From the NCBI RefSeq assembly GCF_026127265.1, contig NZ_WWFG01000002.1, positions 2,666,001 to 2,730,000 on the forward strand: DNA of 64,000 nt. Direction: 5' to 3'. How positions within the stretch are numbered: the stretch's first letter is position 1; each line of letters starts with the position of its first letter. Source of the stretch: Nostoc sp. KVJ3 (lineage in GTDB: Bacteria > Cyanobacteriota > Cyanobacteriia > Cyanobacteriales > Nostocaceae). Below the pieces are notes generated by a model. It worked only from the letters and a program-made list of their open reading frames with translations. It was not told the origin of the DNA and ran no database searches. A program made the position numbers and the translations under genes. Of this stretch, positions 26,095-35,046 are shown piece after piece.

Positions 26095-28569
26095 ATGACT
26101 CTAAAGAGCAAGGTTTGGTGCTGGCAGTTAAGTCTAATAAGTTTTTTAGCAATTACTGGAACATTCACCTTATCTGAGTATTGTGCCTTGGCGCAGATTA
26201 AAGAGGATCAAACTCTCGGTAGTAACAATTCAATCGTTACAGGCAAACTGAGTAATGGTCAACAGACTATTCAGATCGATGGTGGGGCAATTCACGGTAA
26301 AAACTTGTTCCATAGTTTTGAACAGTTTTCTGTTCTCACTGGCAATACAGCCTACTTTAATAATGCAGTAAATATTGAAAATATCATCACTCGCGTAACG
26401 GGCAAGTCCATTTCTAATATTAATGGCACACTTAAAGCTAATGGTACAGCCAACCTCTTTCTAATTAATCCCAACGGGATTATTTTTGGCCCCAATGCTT
26501 CTTTAAACATTGGTGGTTCATTTGTGGCAAGTACGGCGAGTAGTCTGAACTTTGCAGATGGTACTAAATTTAGCGCTACAGATCCCCAAACTACAACCCT
26601 TCTGACAGTCAGTGTTCCCATTGGCTTACAATTTGGAGCTACATCAGAAACCATCCGCAATCAATCCCAAGCAAGTCCAGGTGGCGCAATCAATAACCTA
26701 CAAGCGCCTGTTGGTCTACAGGTACTGTCAGGTAAAACCTTGGCACTTGTCGGTGGCAATGTTGTGCTGGAGGGAGGAGATTTAACAGCAAAGGGAGGAC
26801 AAATAGAGCTAGGAAGTGTTGCTGTTAATAGTCTAGTTAAAATGAACCAAACAGACCAAGGTTGGGACTTGGGATACGAAAATGTCAAGAATTTTCAGGA
26901 CATCCAACTAATTTCGCGAACTGAAATTCCTTCTTATGTAGATGTCGGTGGCGAAGGTGGAGGTAATATCCTGGTACAAGGTAGACGCGTACTCATAACT
27001 GGTTCTTCACAGATTTTGGCTAATAGCCTAAGCAAGCAACTAGCAGCAAATTTGACCGTTAATGCCTCCGATACTGTAGAGTTAATCGGTGGTATTCCTT
27101 TGAAGGTTGGGAGCGATCGTACAGGAGGTGCTGGAAACTTAACGATCAACACTAGCAAGTTGATTCTCAGCAAGGGAGCACAAGTGTTACTTGATACTTC
27201 TCTCTCTAATTCGTTGGGACAATTGACTGTGAACGCCTCAGATTCTGTAGAACTAATCGGTGGTTCCGACTTTCCACCCTCCTCTTTTTTCCCAAATGGT
27301 ATTTTTATACCTAGCGGATTGTTTAGCGCAACTTATGATGTGGGAAATGCTGGTAACATCACGATTAATACTCAGAGGTTAAGTATCCAGGGAGGGGCAC
27401 AGGTGTCAACAAAGTCTGACGGACAAGTTATATTTGCTGATAACCAATATCAATTTAAACCCGCTACAGGAAATGGAGGGAATTTGACTGTGAACGCCTC
27501 CAAGTCCATAGAATTAACTGGAGCTTCACCAAATGGTACTAAGCTCAGTAACTTATCTGCTTCAACTACTGGTTCTGGATCTGCTGGAAATTTAGATATC
27601 ACAACTGGGTTATTGATTATTCGCAATGGGGCTGCAATAAATGTGAGCAGTGAAGCTCAAAAGGATATCAATTATCAACCGGGTGTAACCAATTTAGGGA
27701 AAGCAGGTGAACTCAATATAACCACTCATTCCATACTTATGGATCAAGGAACACTTACATCTAATAGTGAGTCAGGAAAGGGCGGGAATATTGCCTTACA
27801 GGTGCAGGATTTATTACTGATGCGTCGCAACAGTAAAATATCCACTAACGCCAGGGGTGACGGAGATGGCGGCAATATCACTATCAAAGCACCTAATGGC
27901 TTCCTTGTGGCTACTCCCTTCGGAAATAACGATATCACCGCCAACGGCTTCTTTGGCTCTGGTGGTAAAATCACAATCACCGCTAAGAGCATCTTTGGTT
28001 TTGTGCCCCGCACCCGTGCAGACGTAGAGAGACTTGACCCAAAAGAAGTTAACCCGAATAACCTGCCAACAAGTGACATCACCGCATTTTCTCAGCAAAA
28101 CCCTTCATTAAATGGCACTGTCCAAATCAACTCACCAGATGCTGACCCCAGTAAAAGATTAGTGGAATTGCCCGTAAATCCGGTTGATGCTTCCCAGCAA
28201 ATTGCTGCTGGTTGTGGTTCTGGTGGAAAAATAGCCAGGAGTTCATTTATTGCTACTGGACGTGGTGGACTAATGGCCGATCCCACGCAGCCATTGATAG
28301 CTGATGATGCAGTGCTGGCAGATTGGATCGCATTAGAGCCAGAGAGTAAAAATCATGCTAACGGTATTCAGAAAAGAGTAGTTGCTCAGGCGCAGCAAAA
28401 TATAGAAGAAAAATCACAGAAGGTTAATTCTGTCAATGAACCTACTCAAATTGTCGAAGCCCAAGGATGGGTAATTGATGCTAACGGGAACGTGGTTCTG
28501 GTTGCTCAAGTACCCACTGCGTCGCCTCATAATTTGTCACTCACCGCGACATCATGCGCTGCTCATTAG
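26095..28569 (+). CDS. filamentous-haemagglutinin-type TPS exoprotein, copy 2
   Basis: An 824-residue paralogue of the protein at 22600-25044, alike from the signal peptide to the last residues. The signal peptide covers about 1-34 (FLAITGTFTLSEYCALAQ). The TPS domain again has IDGGAIHGKNLFHSFEQFSV and FLINPNGIIFGPNASLN. The middle is beta-helix-like with GNAGNITINT repeats and is where most differences lie. The C-terminal FIATGRGGLMADPTQPLIAD and AQGWVIDANGNVVLVAQ are conserved. The arrangement peptide-TPS-peptide-TPS shows that the two genes were duplicated together. Cell-surface or extracellular adhesion-type role is likely from family. Confidence 0.9.
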   Translation: MTLKSKVWCWQLSLISFLAITGTFTLSEYCALAQIKEDQTLGSNNSIVTGKLSNGQQTIQIDGGAIHGKNLFHSFEQFSVLTGNTAYFNNAVNIENIITRVTGKSISNINGTLKANGTANLFLINPNGIIFGPNASLNIGGSFVASTASSLNFADGTKFSATDPQTTTLLTVSVPIGLQFGATSETIRNQSQASPGGAINNLQAPVGLQVLSGKTLALVGGNVVLEGGDLTAKGGQIELGSVAVNSLVKMNQTDQGWDLGYENVKNFQDIQLISRTEIPSYVDVGGEGGGNILVQGRRVLITGSSQILANSLSKQLAANLTVNASDTVELIGGIPLKVGSDRTGGAGNLTINTSKLILSKGAQVLLDTSLSNSLGQLTVNASDSVELIGGSDFPPSSFFPNGIFIPSGLFSATYDVGNAGNITINTQRLSIQGGAQVSTKSDGQVIFADNQYQFKPATGNGGNLTVNASKSIELTGASPNGTKLSNLSASTTGSGSAGNLDITTGLLIIRNGAAINVSSEAQKDINYQPGVTNLGKAGELNITTHSILMDQGTLTSNSESGKGGNIALQVQDLLLMRRNSKISTNARGDGDGGNITIKAPNGFLVATPFGNNDITANGFFGSGGKITITAKSIFGFVPRTRADVERLDPKEVNPNNLPTSDITAFSQQNPSLNGTVQINSPDADPSKRLVELPVNPVDASQQIAAGCGSGGKIARSSFIATGRGGLMADPTQPLIADDAVLADWIALEPESKNHANGIQKRVVAQAQQNIEEKSQKVNSVNEPTQIVEAQGWVIDANGNVVLVAQVPTASPHNLSLTATSCAAH

Positions 28570-28795
28570 AATTTGAGATATGGCAGTTTTCCTACGGATG
28601 AGTAGAGCAACCAGGGCAATAGAATGATGCCTCCGGTGCGCGGCTTGGGCAACGCGGCTATACAAACAAAGTTCGCCTTTCCTACGGAACGCTACGCGAA
28701 CGCGGACTAAGAAAAAATTGGGTTTTTGAAACCCACGGAGGTGGTTTTTGTCTGTGTAAACGCGGTTGCTAACCGCCCTTTTAACTCCTAATTCC
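28570..28795. repeat. dispersed GC-rich repeats
   Basis: About 28625-28700 has GATGCCTCCGGTGCGCGGC and TACGGAACGCTACGCGAACG pieces found elsewhere in the window. About 28715-28785 (GAAACCCACGGAGGTGG, then AAACGCGGTTGCTAACCGCC) matches the repeat at 14610-14665. It lies between converging genes. Confidence 0.6.
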
Positions 28796-29827
28796 CTAAC
28801 TTGTCTCCTGAATTTGCAAACGAACAGTGTGTTCAGTCGCACCACTAAGTTGCAATTCCATAATTTCACCACCTAGAGGTTCTAAGCAAGTGAGGAGCGA
28901 TCGCAAGTTGGGTGTACTTGCGCCAGTATCTACATATAATCGATCCGCCAAATTACCAATCCGTTTCCAAGTCATGTAGAGTTTAGCGATCGTTTGTTCA
29001 ATCTGAGATGCTTGATTGACCAAATCAGCAGCTATGCTCAAACAGCCGACTCTTTGCGCCTCTTCTAAGGCTGTTTCAATATCAATATTTTCCTGCGTTA
29101 GCGCCTGAACTTGAGCCGCCCCTTTGAGATATTTGGCCAAGTTACGCGCTTCGGTAGTTACCTGTTTCAGGGTATCTACATCAGGATTGGCAGCAATTTC
29201 CTTCTGGATAAATTTTTGATGCGATTCTGGCAGTTTTTCCATTTCCTTCACCAGTGGGGCAATGTAGCGCGGGGGAAGGGTATTATCTGCGGCTTTTTCC
29301 TTGACTGATTCGGGTAATAAATCCGAGGACATAGCTGTCCATTCATCGCTGAGTTGACGCACTTCGCGCCTGGTGATGCGATCGCCTTTTTGGGCAGCTT
29401 CACTCACCATCTGTTGCACTTCTGGCGATGCTTTGGAGGTTTCAACAAAGGCCCGTTTACTGAAGTTATTCACAGAACCGGGATCGAGTTTACCGTCTTC
29501 AATTAGAGTATCGGCACTATTAGCCAGTTGAATCCAGGCATAAGCTTGACTTTTACTGATTTCCCGCTCTTTTAGCCATCGCAGAAAGCCAGTACCGCGC
29601 CCGTCACCGCCGACTTTTTCTCTGTCGCGGATCGCGCGTAAAATTCGCCCCCGCCAGATTTCGGTTTGCAAATCAAAGCGATCGCACACCTGCCAAGCTA
29701 TTTCTAGCTGCTGTTGAAAATCTGACTCTAGAATCTGTTCATCTTCTGGATCGGGCAGTTCAAAGCTGATATCGGCTGGCTGCTGTAAAGCAGCAGCAAG
29801 GTCGTTGATGGAGTCGGTGTCTTGCAC
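28796..29827 (-). CDS. conserved hypothetical protein, helical
   Basis: A 343-residue soluble protein I do not recognise by name. The N-terminal 40 residues are acidic. Residues about 45-115 (IWRGRILRAIRDREKVGGDG, FLRWLKEREISKSQAYAWI) look like a compact helical domain of the kind found in some DNA-binding or plasmid-maintenance proteins. The middle (about 120-240) is strongly charged helix, and the C-terminus is mixed. No catalytic motif or membrane segment is seen. The two flanking genes converge or diverge from it, so it is a single-gene unit. Confidence 0.7.
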   Translation of the reverse strand: MQDTDSINDLAAALQQPADISFELPDPEDEQILESDFQQQLEIAWQVCDRFDLQTEIWRGRILRAIRDREKVGGDGRGTGFLRWLKEREISKSQAYAWIQLANSADTLIEDGKLDPGSVNNFSKRAFVETSKASPEVQQMVSEAAQKGDRITRREVRQLSDEWTAMSSDLLPESVKEKAADNTLPPRYIAPLVKEMEKLPESHQKFIQKEIAANPDVDTLKQVTTEARNLAKYLKGAAQVQALTQENIDIETALEEAQRVGCLSIAADLVNQASQIEQTIAKLYMTWKRIGNLADRLYVDTGASTPNLRSLLTCLEPLGGEIMELQLSGATEHTVRLQIQETS

Positions 29828-30164
29828 GATTGAGACTAACTAGGTGGATGCGATCGGCTTATTATGCCACAATCTGCGGACTCTCACTTAAGGGAGAGTA
29901 CGGTATTTTGAGTTACAACAAATATAGTAGGAGGGGTAAACCGCCTCTGTGACTCAATTTGGGATTTTAGATTTTGCATTAAGCTATGTGGCATTAATGC
30001 ATTGGCTTTCGAGCAAGAATTTTAGATTGGTTTTTGCGTTCAAATTCCCTTACTCTGAAACCTTTTTAAATTTTTGGTTGTGAATTATTGAATCCAAAAT
30101 CCCTAATTTAAAATCTAAAATTCTGGGAAGTCTTTAATTAATTAGAGAGAATAAAAATAAAACG
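29828..30164. other. spacer between conserved hypothetical and moaA
   Basis: No gene seen. GGGATTTTAGATTTTGC (about 29961-29977) and AAAATCCCTAATTTAAAATC (about 30098-30117) are complementary and could pair; they resemble degenerate AT-rich repeats. Both flanking genes start here, so promoters in both directions are expected. Confidence 0.5.
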
Positions 30165-31151
30165 ATGAACCAGGTAGACTACCTCCGCATTAGCTTAATC
30201 GATCGCTGCAACTTTCGTTGTCAATACTGTATGCCAGAGGGAGTAGAACTGGATTATATTCTCAAGCAACAGTTATTGACTGATGAGGAACTACTCAGCT
30301 TAATTCAAGAAGTATTTATTCCAGTAGGCTTTACCCGATTTCGTTTGACTGGCGGTGAACCATTATTACGTCCGCGGGTGGTGGATTTGGTCAGCGCGAT
30401 CGCAACTTTACCCCAAACTCAAGACCTCTCAATGACTACCAACGGGTTTTTGCTGGCTCCGATGGCACAAAACCTCTACAATGCAGGTCTGCGAAGAATT
30501 AATATTAGTCTGGATTCTCTCGATCCCGATATTTTCGATCAAATTATTGGTAATCAGGGACGTTCTCGTTGGCAACAAGTTTGGCAGGGGATTCAAGCTG
30601 CCCATCACGTCGGATTCGACCCTTTGAAACTTAATGTGGTGGTGATTCCTGGCGTTAATGACCACGAAATTCTAGATTTAGCTGCCCTGACAATTGATAA
30701 ACAGTGGCACGTTCGATTTATCGAATTTATGCCCATTGGTAATGTACATTTATTTGGCGATCGCGGTTGGGTTTCTTCAGCCAATTTACGAGAACGGATT
30801 CGCGATCGCTGGGGCTTGACAGAATCACAAGTTCGTGGTGCTGGCCCTGCTGATGTCTTTCAAATTCCTGGTGCGAAGGGGACACTAGGATTTATTAGTC
30901 AAATGTCAGAATGTTTTTGCGATCGTTGTAACCGGATGCGCCTAAGTGCAGATGGCTGGCTGCGTCCCTGTTTATTAAATGAAACTGGTCAAATAGATTT
31001 AAAAACTGCTCTGCGTTCTGGTGTTAGCACCACTCAATTACAAGAGCAAGTCAGGCATTTACTGCAAATAAAGCCAGAAATTAACTTTAAAGGGCGCGAT
31101 TCTGGCGTTACGGGTACATATAGCCGCACCATGTCACAAATTGGCGGGTGA
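30165..31151 (+). CDS. moaA: GTP 3',8-cyclase MoaA
   Basis: A radical-SAM enzyme that starts molybdenum cofactor synthesis from GTP. The 328 residues contain the N-terminal cluster Cys15, Cys19 and Cys22 (RCNFRCQYC), the SAM-binding TGGEPLLRP, and the second cluster Cys252, Cys255 and Cys269 in the CX2CX13C pattern (FCDRCNRMRL...RPCLL). The C-terminus ends in GG, which is typical and mechanistically important in MoaA. No other moa gene is adjacent. Needed for enzymes such as nitrate reductase. Confidence 0.97.
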   Translation: MNQVDYLRISLIDRCNFRCQYCMPEGVELDYILKQQLLTDEELLSLIQEVFIPVGFTRFRLTGGEPLLRPRVVDLVSAIATLPQTQDLSMTTNGFLLAPMAQNLYNAGLRRINISLDSLDPDIFDQIIGNQGRSRWQQVWQGIQAAHHVGFDPLKLNVVVIPGVNDHEILDLAALTIDKQWHVRFIEFMPIGNVHLFGDRGWVSSANLRERIRDRWGLTESQVRGAGPADVFQIPGAKGTLGFISQMSECFCDRCNRMRLSADGWLRPCLLNETGQIDLKTALRSGVSTTQLQEQVRHLLQIKPEINFKGRDSGVTGTYSRTMSQIGG

Positions 31152-31224
31152 AAATAGTTATGAGTTAAAAGTGAGGAGTTAGGAATTATCGTCTTTCAAC
31201 TCATAACTCATAACTCCTAACTCC
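31152..31224. repeat. inverted heptamer repeats between moaA and rpsD
   Basis: GTTATGAGTTAAAAGTGAGG (31158-31177) faces CAACTCATAACTCATAACTC (31198-31217), making a hairpin between these two converging genes. It may end both transcripts. Confidence 0.65.
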
Positions 31225-31833
31225 TTACGCTTGTCGTGAGTAGTATTCCACCACAAGTAGTTCATTAACTTGTAGTGCCACCCATTCGCGTTCAATAACG
31301 CTGTTGACTTTACCAACCAACTTATTTTTGTCAAACTCCAAATGACTGGGGAGGTTGGCCAAACCGGGATATTGCAAGTTAGCTTCCACCAACTTCCGTG
31401 ATTGTGCCCGATCTCTGACTGCAATTGTTTCACCAGGACGGCATTGATAGCTGGCAATATTCACCACACGACCGTTAACAGTTACGTGACCGTGGTTTAC
31501 CAGTTGACGCGCTGCGGGGATAGTCGGGGCTATACCCAAGCGGAAAACGGTATTATCCAACCGCATTTCTAGCAATTGCAACAGCACTTGTCCGGTAGAA
31601 CCGGTAACACGTCTAGCTTTCCGCACATAGCGGAGCAATTGTTTTTCAGTCAAACCGTAGTTGAAGCGCAGCTTTTGCTTTTCTTCTAAACGGATGGCAT
31701 ATTCAGAGCGTTTTTTACGGTTCTGACCATGCTGACCAGGTGGGTAAGCGCGTCTGGCGCTTTTACGAGTCAATCCTGGGAGGTCGCCTAAGCGACGGAC
31801 AATTCTGAGGCGGGGCCCTCTATATCGGGACAT
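31225..31833 (-). CDS. rpsD: 30S ribosomal protein S4
   Basis: A primary 16S rRNA-binding protein of the small subunit. The 202 residues open with MSRYRGPRLRIVRRLGDLPG. The S4 RNA-binding domain occupies about 90-155 (MRLDNTVFRLGIAPTIPAAR, then NHGHVTVNGRVVNI). No zinc-binding cysteines are present at the N-terminus, as usual for cyanobacteria. It is a single gene here, as in other cyanobacteria where rpsD is separated from the main ribosomal operons. Confidence 0.97.
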   Translation of the reverse strand: MSRYRGPRLRIVRRLGDLPGLTRKSARRAYPPGQHGQNRKKRSEYAIRLEEKQKLRFNYGLTEKQLLRYVRKARRVTGSTGQVLLQLLEMRLDNTVFRLGIAPTIPAARQLVNHGHVTVNGRVVNIASYQCRPGETIAVRDRAQSRKLVEANLQYPGLANLPSHLEFDKNKLVGKVNSVIEREWVALQVNELLVVEYYSRQA

Positions 31834-31883
31834 GAGTTTCCTTAATCTAATCCTGTTTAAACTTTACCCAAACGTTCCATTTT

Positions 31884-32060
31884 GACATTCCCCCGATCCA
31901 AAAATTAGGGGATTCTTGGTTTTTTGAGGCTACTTGCTTTGGTATGACGTATCCTACCAAAATAGAGGCATCAAATTTTTCGCCAGTTGCTTTAAGCCGA
32001 TAGAGCCAACACACTAGCTTCCAAGCCTGAATTCCGACCTGTCACGCCGTACTCGTGCCA
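31884..32060 (-). pseudogene. relic of IS200/IS605 right end and tnpB tail
   Basis: Reading the minus strand, a broken frame gives QVGIQAW, then about 40 residues ending SKNQESPNF, resembling the degraded C-terminus of cyanobacterial TnpB proteins. Directly after it GAATCCCCTAATTTTTGG and TCGGGGGAATGTC (31884-31917) form the GAATCCCC...GGGGAATGTC hairpin typical of IS200/IS605 right ends. A stop codon interrupts the frame and no upstream tnpB remains. Assignment is by pattern and not certain. Confidence 0.4.
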
Positions 32061-32296
32061 ATAAGTTTTTTGTGTTTATTTAGTTTCGTAGGCTACTCAA
32101 TCATCAGATTGGTTTACGCAGTATTCTTACTCTGAAATACTTTTTGCGTTGCCTACTTATCTTTCAAACAGTTATATTAACACATTTTCCGGCATAATTA
32201 ATTATGTCTATACCTTGCTCGTGCTGAAATTCTGTAATTGCAGAGGATTTTTTAAATATTTGAGTTAGCATAACTTTGGGTGTTTGGAGAATGGCA

Positions 32297-32935
32297 ATGT
32301 TAATGAGCAATAAAGCGGTTAATAGAGGTAAGAACAAACAAGCCAGTTCCACCTCCAGAAGTTTAGTAGTACCAGTTTTGGCTATAGCTGGATGGTTGAC
32401 AACGATCTTACCCAATCCAGCGATCGCTGCTTCCTACAGCAATGATTATAGTGTCTGTGCGGGTCGCCTCCTAAAAGTGGGTGTAACGGCAGAAGCAGCT
32501 TCACTTGGTTGTGCAGCAGCACTGCGTCCAAAGGATTTGGCTGCTTGTGTGGTTAGCATCAAAAATAAGACCCAAATTGCTGCGACAGATGCACTTTATA
32601 CTTGTGGGAAGGCGCGCCGTCCTGAAGAGTTAGCTACCTGTGTAGTTGGTGTTAGCTTAAGTACTAAGGAAGAAGCTAATCCGGCAGTTTTAGATTACTG
32701 TGGACGTAGTTTGTTACCGGTGCGCTTTGGTCAGTGTGTAGTTGGCTTGCGTAGTCAAATAGACCTTCCCACTACCCAGGCGTTAGATACTTGTATCAGT
32801 GCTAGTGATAGTATTGTTGGCGCTTCATCTTCGTCTGCACCGTCAACGATAATTCCTGCGGGATCAAATCCAAGTAACGACACTATCCCATTTCCAACAC
32901 AACCGATTGCTCCAGCACAGCCACGCACTAATTAA
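32297..32935 (+). CDS. secreted protein with three Cys-pair repeats
   Basis: About 212 residues. An N-terminal basic stretch and hydrophobic segment (SLVVPVLAIAGWLTTILP, ending in AIAA) form a likely signal peptide. The mature part has three repeats of about 32 residues, each with a Cys, a Pro and a CVV motif: RPKDLAACVVSI, RPEELATCVVGV and PVRFGQCVVGL, with further Cys between. The tail is Ser/Thr/Pro-rich. Six to eight spaced cysteines suggest disulphides outside the cytosol. The start is uncertain: ATGs at 32291, 32297 and 32303; 32297 is best spaced from GGAGA. Function unknown. Confidence 0.7.
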   Translation: MLMSNKAVNRGKNKQASSTSRSLVVPVLAIAGWLTTILPNPAIAASYSNDYSVCAGRLLKVGVTAEAASLGCAAALRPKDLAACVVSIKNKTQIAATDALYTCGKARRPEELATCVVGVSLSTKEEANPAVLDYCGRSLLPVRFGQCVVGLRSQIDLPTTQALDTCISASDSIVGASSSSAPSTIIPAGSNPSNDTIPFPTQPIAPAQPRTN

Positions 32936-32966
32936 ATTACCGTGCTTGGCAATTGACCTTATTTAG

Positions 32967-33032
32967 TGCTGAGTGCTGAGAATGAGTGGAGAATCTGAGT
33001 GCTTTACTCTAAGTTCTGCACTCAGCATTTTT
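32967..33032 (+). terminator. hairpin plus T-run after secreted Cys protein
   Basis: TGCTGAGTGC (32967-32976) pairs with GCACTCAGCA (33018-33027), followed by TTTTT. The stem is ten base pairs with a long loop of about 40 bases, so a factor-independent terminator is plausible but not ideal. Confidence 0.5.
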
Positions 33033-33056
33033 AACCAGAACATCGCTTTTTCAATC

Positions 33057-33082
33057 AGGAGTCAGAATTAATTCTGACTCCT
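33057..33082. repeat. perfect 26-base palindrome
   Basis: AGGAGTCAGAATT is followed directly by its reverse complement. The same GAGTCAGAATTC core occurs near 7641 and 36800, so it is a dispersed element in spacers. Confidence 0.6.
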
Positions 33083-33214
33083 TAATTCTATTTCGATAAA
33101 AACTTGGCTGCACCCAACTTTTTTGCAATTAATCCAGATACGCAACCTCTCAAATAATTCTGGAATCTGTGAGTTGCAACTCTCACAAATCAAATCGGAT
33201 TGCTATATCTACAT

Positions 33215-33299
33215 AGGACTTACCCAAAATCGTCTCAAGAACCTGATTTGTCGTAGCGGTAATTCATGAATTACCGCTACTTCTTTTTACGTAAGTCCT
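33215..33299. mobile_element. 85-bp MITE-like element
   Basis: Bounded by AGGACTTAC and its reverse complement GTAAGTCCT. It contains a perfect 28-base palindrome at 33253-33280 (GTAGCGGTAATTCA and its complement). A partly similar GCAATTCATGAATTGC core is at 63892-63907. Non-coding. Confidence 0.6.
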
Positions 33300-33307
33300 G
33301 ATACAAT

Positions 33308-34717
33308 CTAATTGTCTACACATACAGAAATAAGTTTGCTGTAGTATTCAATTTTTGCATAGATGCTGATAATATTATCACCGACTGCAAAAAAAGTACC
33401 TTCTTGCTCATTTTTAGAAAATTGCAAATTTGGATATTTAGCAGCAGCTTCCTCAGCAGTCATGGCTTTTGCTTCTATTTGATATGGCAATAGTCCAATA
33501 CAACCAATGTAGAATACCAAAGGAGATATCCGATCTTGATAGATATTCTCTATATGTTGTTCTAGCTGGGTATTCGCGGCTGTCAAAGCTACAACCATTT
33601 CCTCTTTGCTGATTTGCTTACCGGTTTGTTTATCCTGAAATAACTGCGCCAAACTATCAGCACCAACTTTCTTCAGAATATCTACAACTATACCATTTTG
33701 CTCAAGCCCAAGAAAATCATCAAAAATTGGTTTCATCAACTCATCAACTTTTGTAATCTTGGTGCGTGATGAGAGTAATCTGTGCCTTACAGCCAGATTA
33801 TTGTTAAATACCATCTCAAAACTAGGCTTAATGATAATTTTTCCAGTGTTCTTGTCACAAAGACGATACATTCTATTCAAAAACTTGTTAGCAGAAGGTA
33901 ACTTACTCAAGTTCAGAATATTTTGACTACCAATGTCGATTTTATAGCTCAATCTTGAGTCAAGAGTACCATTAGCAAGAGCTTCATGGATATCTGTATA
34001 TTCGTTAGTAGTAGGAAAGTTGATGTAAGTATTCTTGGAAAGATAGTGCTTTTTAAACTCATCTAACTGTGGTGCTATAAATATATCTGATTCCTTTTTC
34101 AAGTGAGCAGAAATAATACTAGCAAGCACTTTAAGTTCTGCGAGTTGATTGAACAGTCCATCAATACTACTAAAACGACTATCAGAAGCAACAAGTGGCA
34201 AGTTATCTAGCTGGATGGAATATTCAGTATCGAAGTCAAAATAGTCTGCATCTAACACGCCTTTTTGCTTAAGCAAGTCAAAAGCTTTTTTCCTACTAAT
34301 TTTGACTTGTAAGGATTTTATGTTGATCTTACCGTCACTTACAATCGTGTAATTATTAAAAGTATTGAGGTTATTTACCAGCAAACCTGCTACCTCAAGA
34401 GTGGGGGTTTTGTCTTCAGATTTGGCAAGCTTGACTTTCCGTTTAATCAGCATATTGATAGTAGCAGTATTGCGGTTAAACTGAAACTTGCCCATATCAA
34501 CATACTCAGCATTATCTATATATTCTGTTCGTAACCAAGGTTGTAGGAGTTCCCCATTTTCATCTCTCACACCTTTAACCCGTTTGATACCTGTTCTTTG
34601 ATAATTTTCTTGCAGATGGTTGATATTGACGATGATATTGTGGCGATATTCTGCAAGAATTTGGATGAGTTCTAGCAGAGAAATTTGATTATTTTTCATA
34701 GTTGTCATAATTCTCAT
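33308..34717 (-). CDS. hypothetical protein, 469 residues
   Basis: Not recognised. A lysine- and asparagine-rich soluble protein with no signal peptide or membrane helix. The N-terminal third mentions VKGVRDENGELLQPWLRTEY and alternating strands and helices; residues about 360-400 are helical (KQTGKQISKEEMVVALTAAN); the end is DNIISIYAKIEYYSKLISVC. The start ATG at 34717 follows GAGGA by five bases, with further ATGs at codons 4 and 7. Its composition is more A-rich than the neighbouring housekeeping genes, which hints at acquisition. It is flanked by small repeats on both sides, with no partner gene. Confidence 0.65.
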   Translation of the reverse strand: MRIMTTMKNNQISLLELIQILAEYRHNIIVNINHLQENYQRTGIKRVKGVRDENGELLQPWLRTEYIDNAEYVDMGKFQFNRNTATINMLIKRKVKLAKSEDKTPTLEVAGLLVNNLNTFNNYTIVSDGKINIKSLQVKISRKKAFDLLKQKGVLDADYFDFDTEYSIQLDNLPLVASDSRFSSIDGLFNQLAELKVLASIISAHLKKESDIFIAPQLDEFKKHYLSKNTYINFPTTNEYTDIHEALANGTLDSRLSYKIDIGSQNILNLSKLPSANKFLNRMYRLCDKNTGKIIIKPSFEMVFNNNLAVRHRLLSSRTKITKVDELMKPIFDDFLGLEQNGIVVDILKKVGADSLAQLFQDKQTGKQISKEEMVVALTAANTQLEQHIENIYQDRISPLVFYIGCIGLLPYQIEAKAMTAEEAAAKYPNLQFSKNEQEGTFFAVGDNIISIYAKIEYYSKLISVCVDN

Positions 34718-34824
34718 TGCATCCTCTATAGTACAATTATACTATATAAATCCAAGTTGTGCAGGGGTAGTCCGTCGTAGACATTACCCCTGCATTGAAG
34801 TGTTTAGTCGCAATGATAGGTGTG

Positions 34825-34973
34825 TATGCAAAAATATTTATGTCATTACGAGCGGAATGAAATGTAGCAAAGCATAAGTCCTTCGGACACGCTTCGCGAA
34901 CGCAAGGTCTTGGGATTGCTTCATTCCGCTTTGCTCCATTCGCAATGACAAATGTATATTTATTTTTGCATTA
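34825..34973. mobile_element. MITE-like element with TATGCAAAAAT ends
   Basis: Left end TATGCAAAAATATTTATGTC and right end TTTATTTTTGCATTA are imperfect inverted repeats, with CATTACGAGCGGAATGAA and TTCATTCCGC just inside. A related copy is at 42074-42204. The centre holds the dispersed CATAAGTCCTTCGGACACGC block, which is absent from the second copy. Confidence 0.65.
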
Positions 34974-35046
34974 CTACTTATTGTGTAATTGGTTGTCTTT
35001 TGACTCAGTACGCGCTAAATGCGCCGCTATGTATGTACAGCAATCA

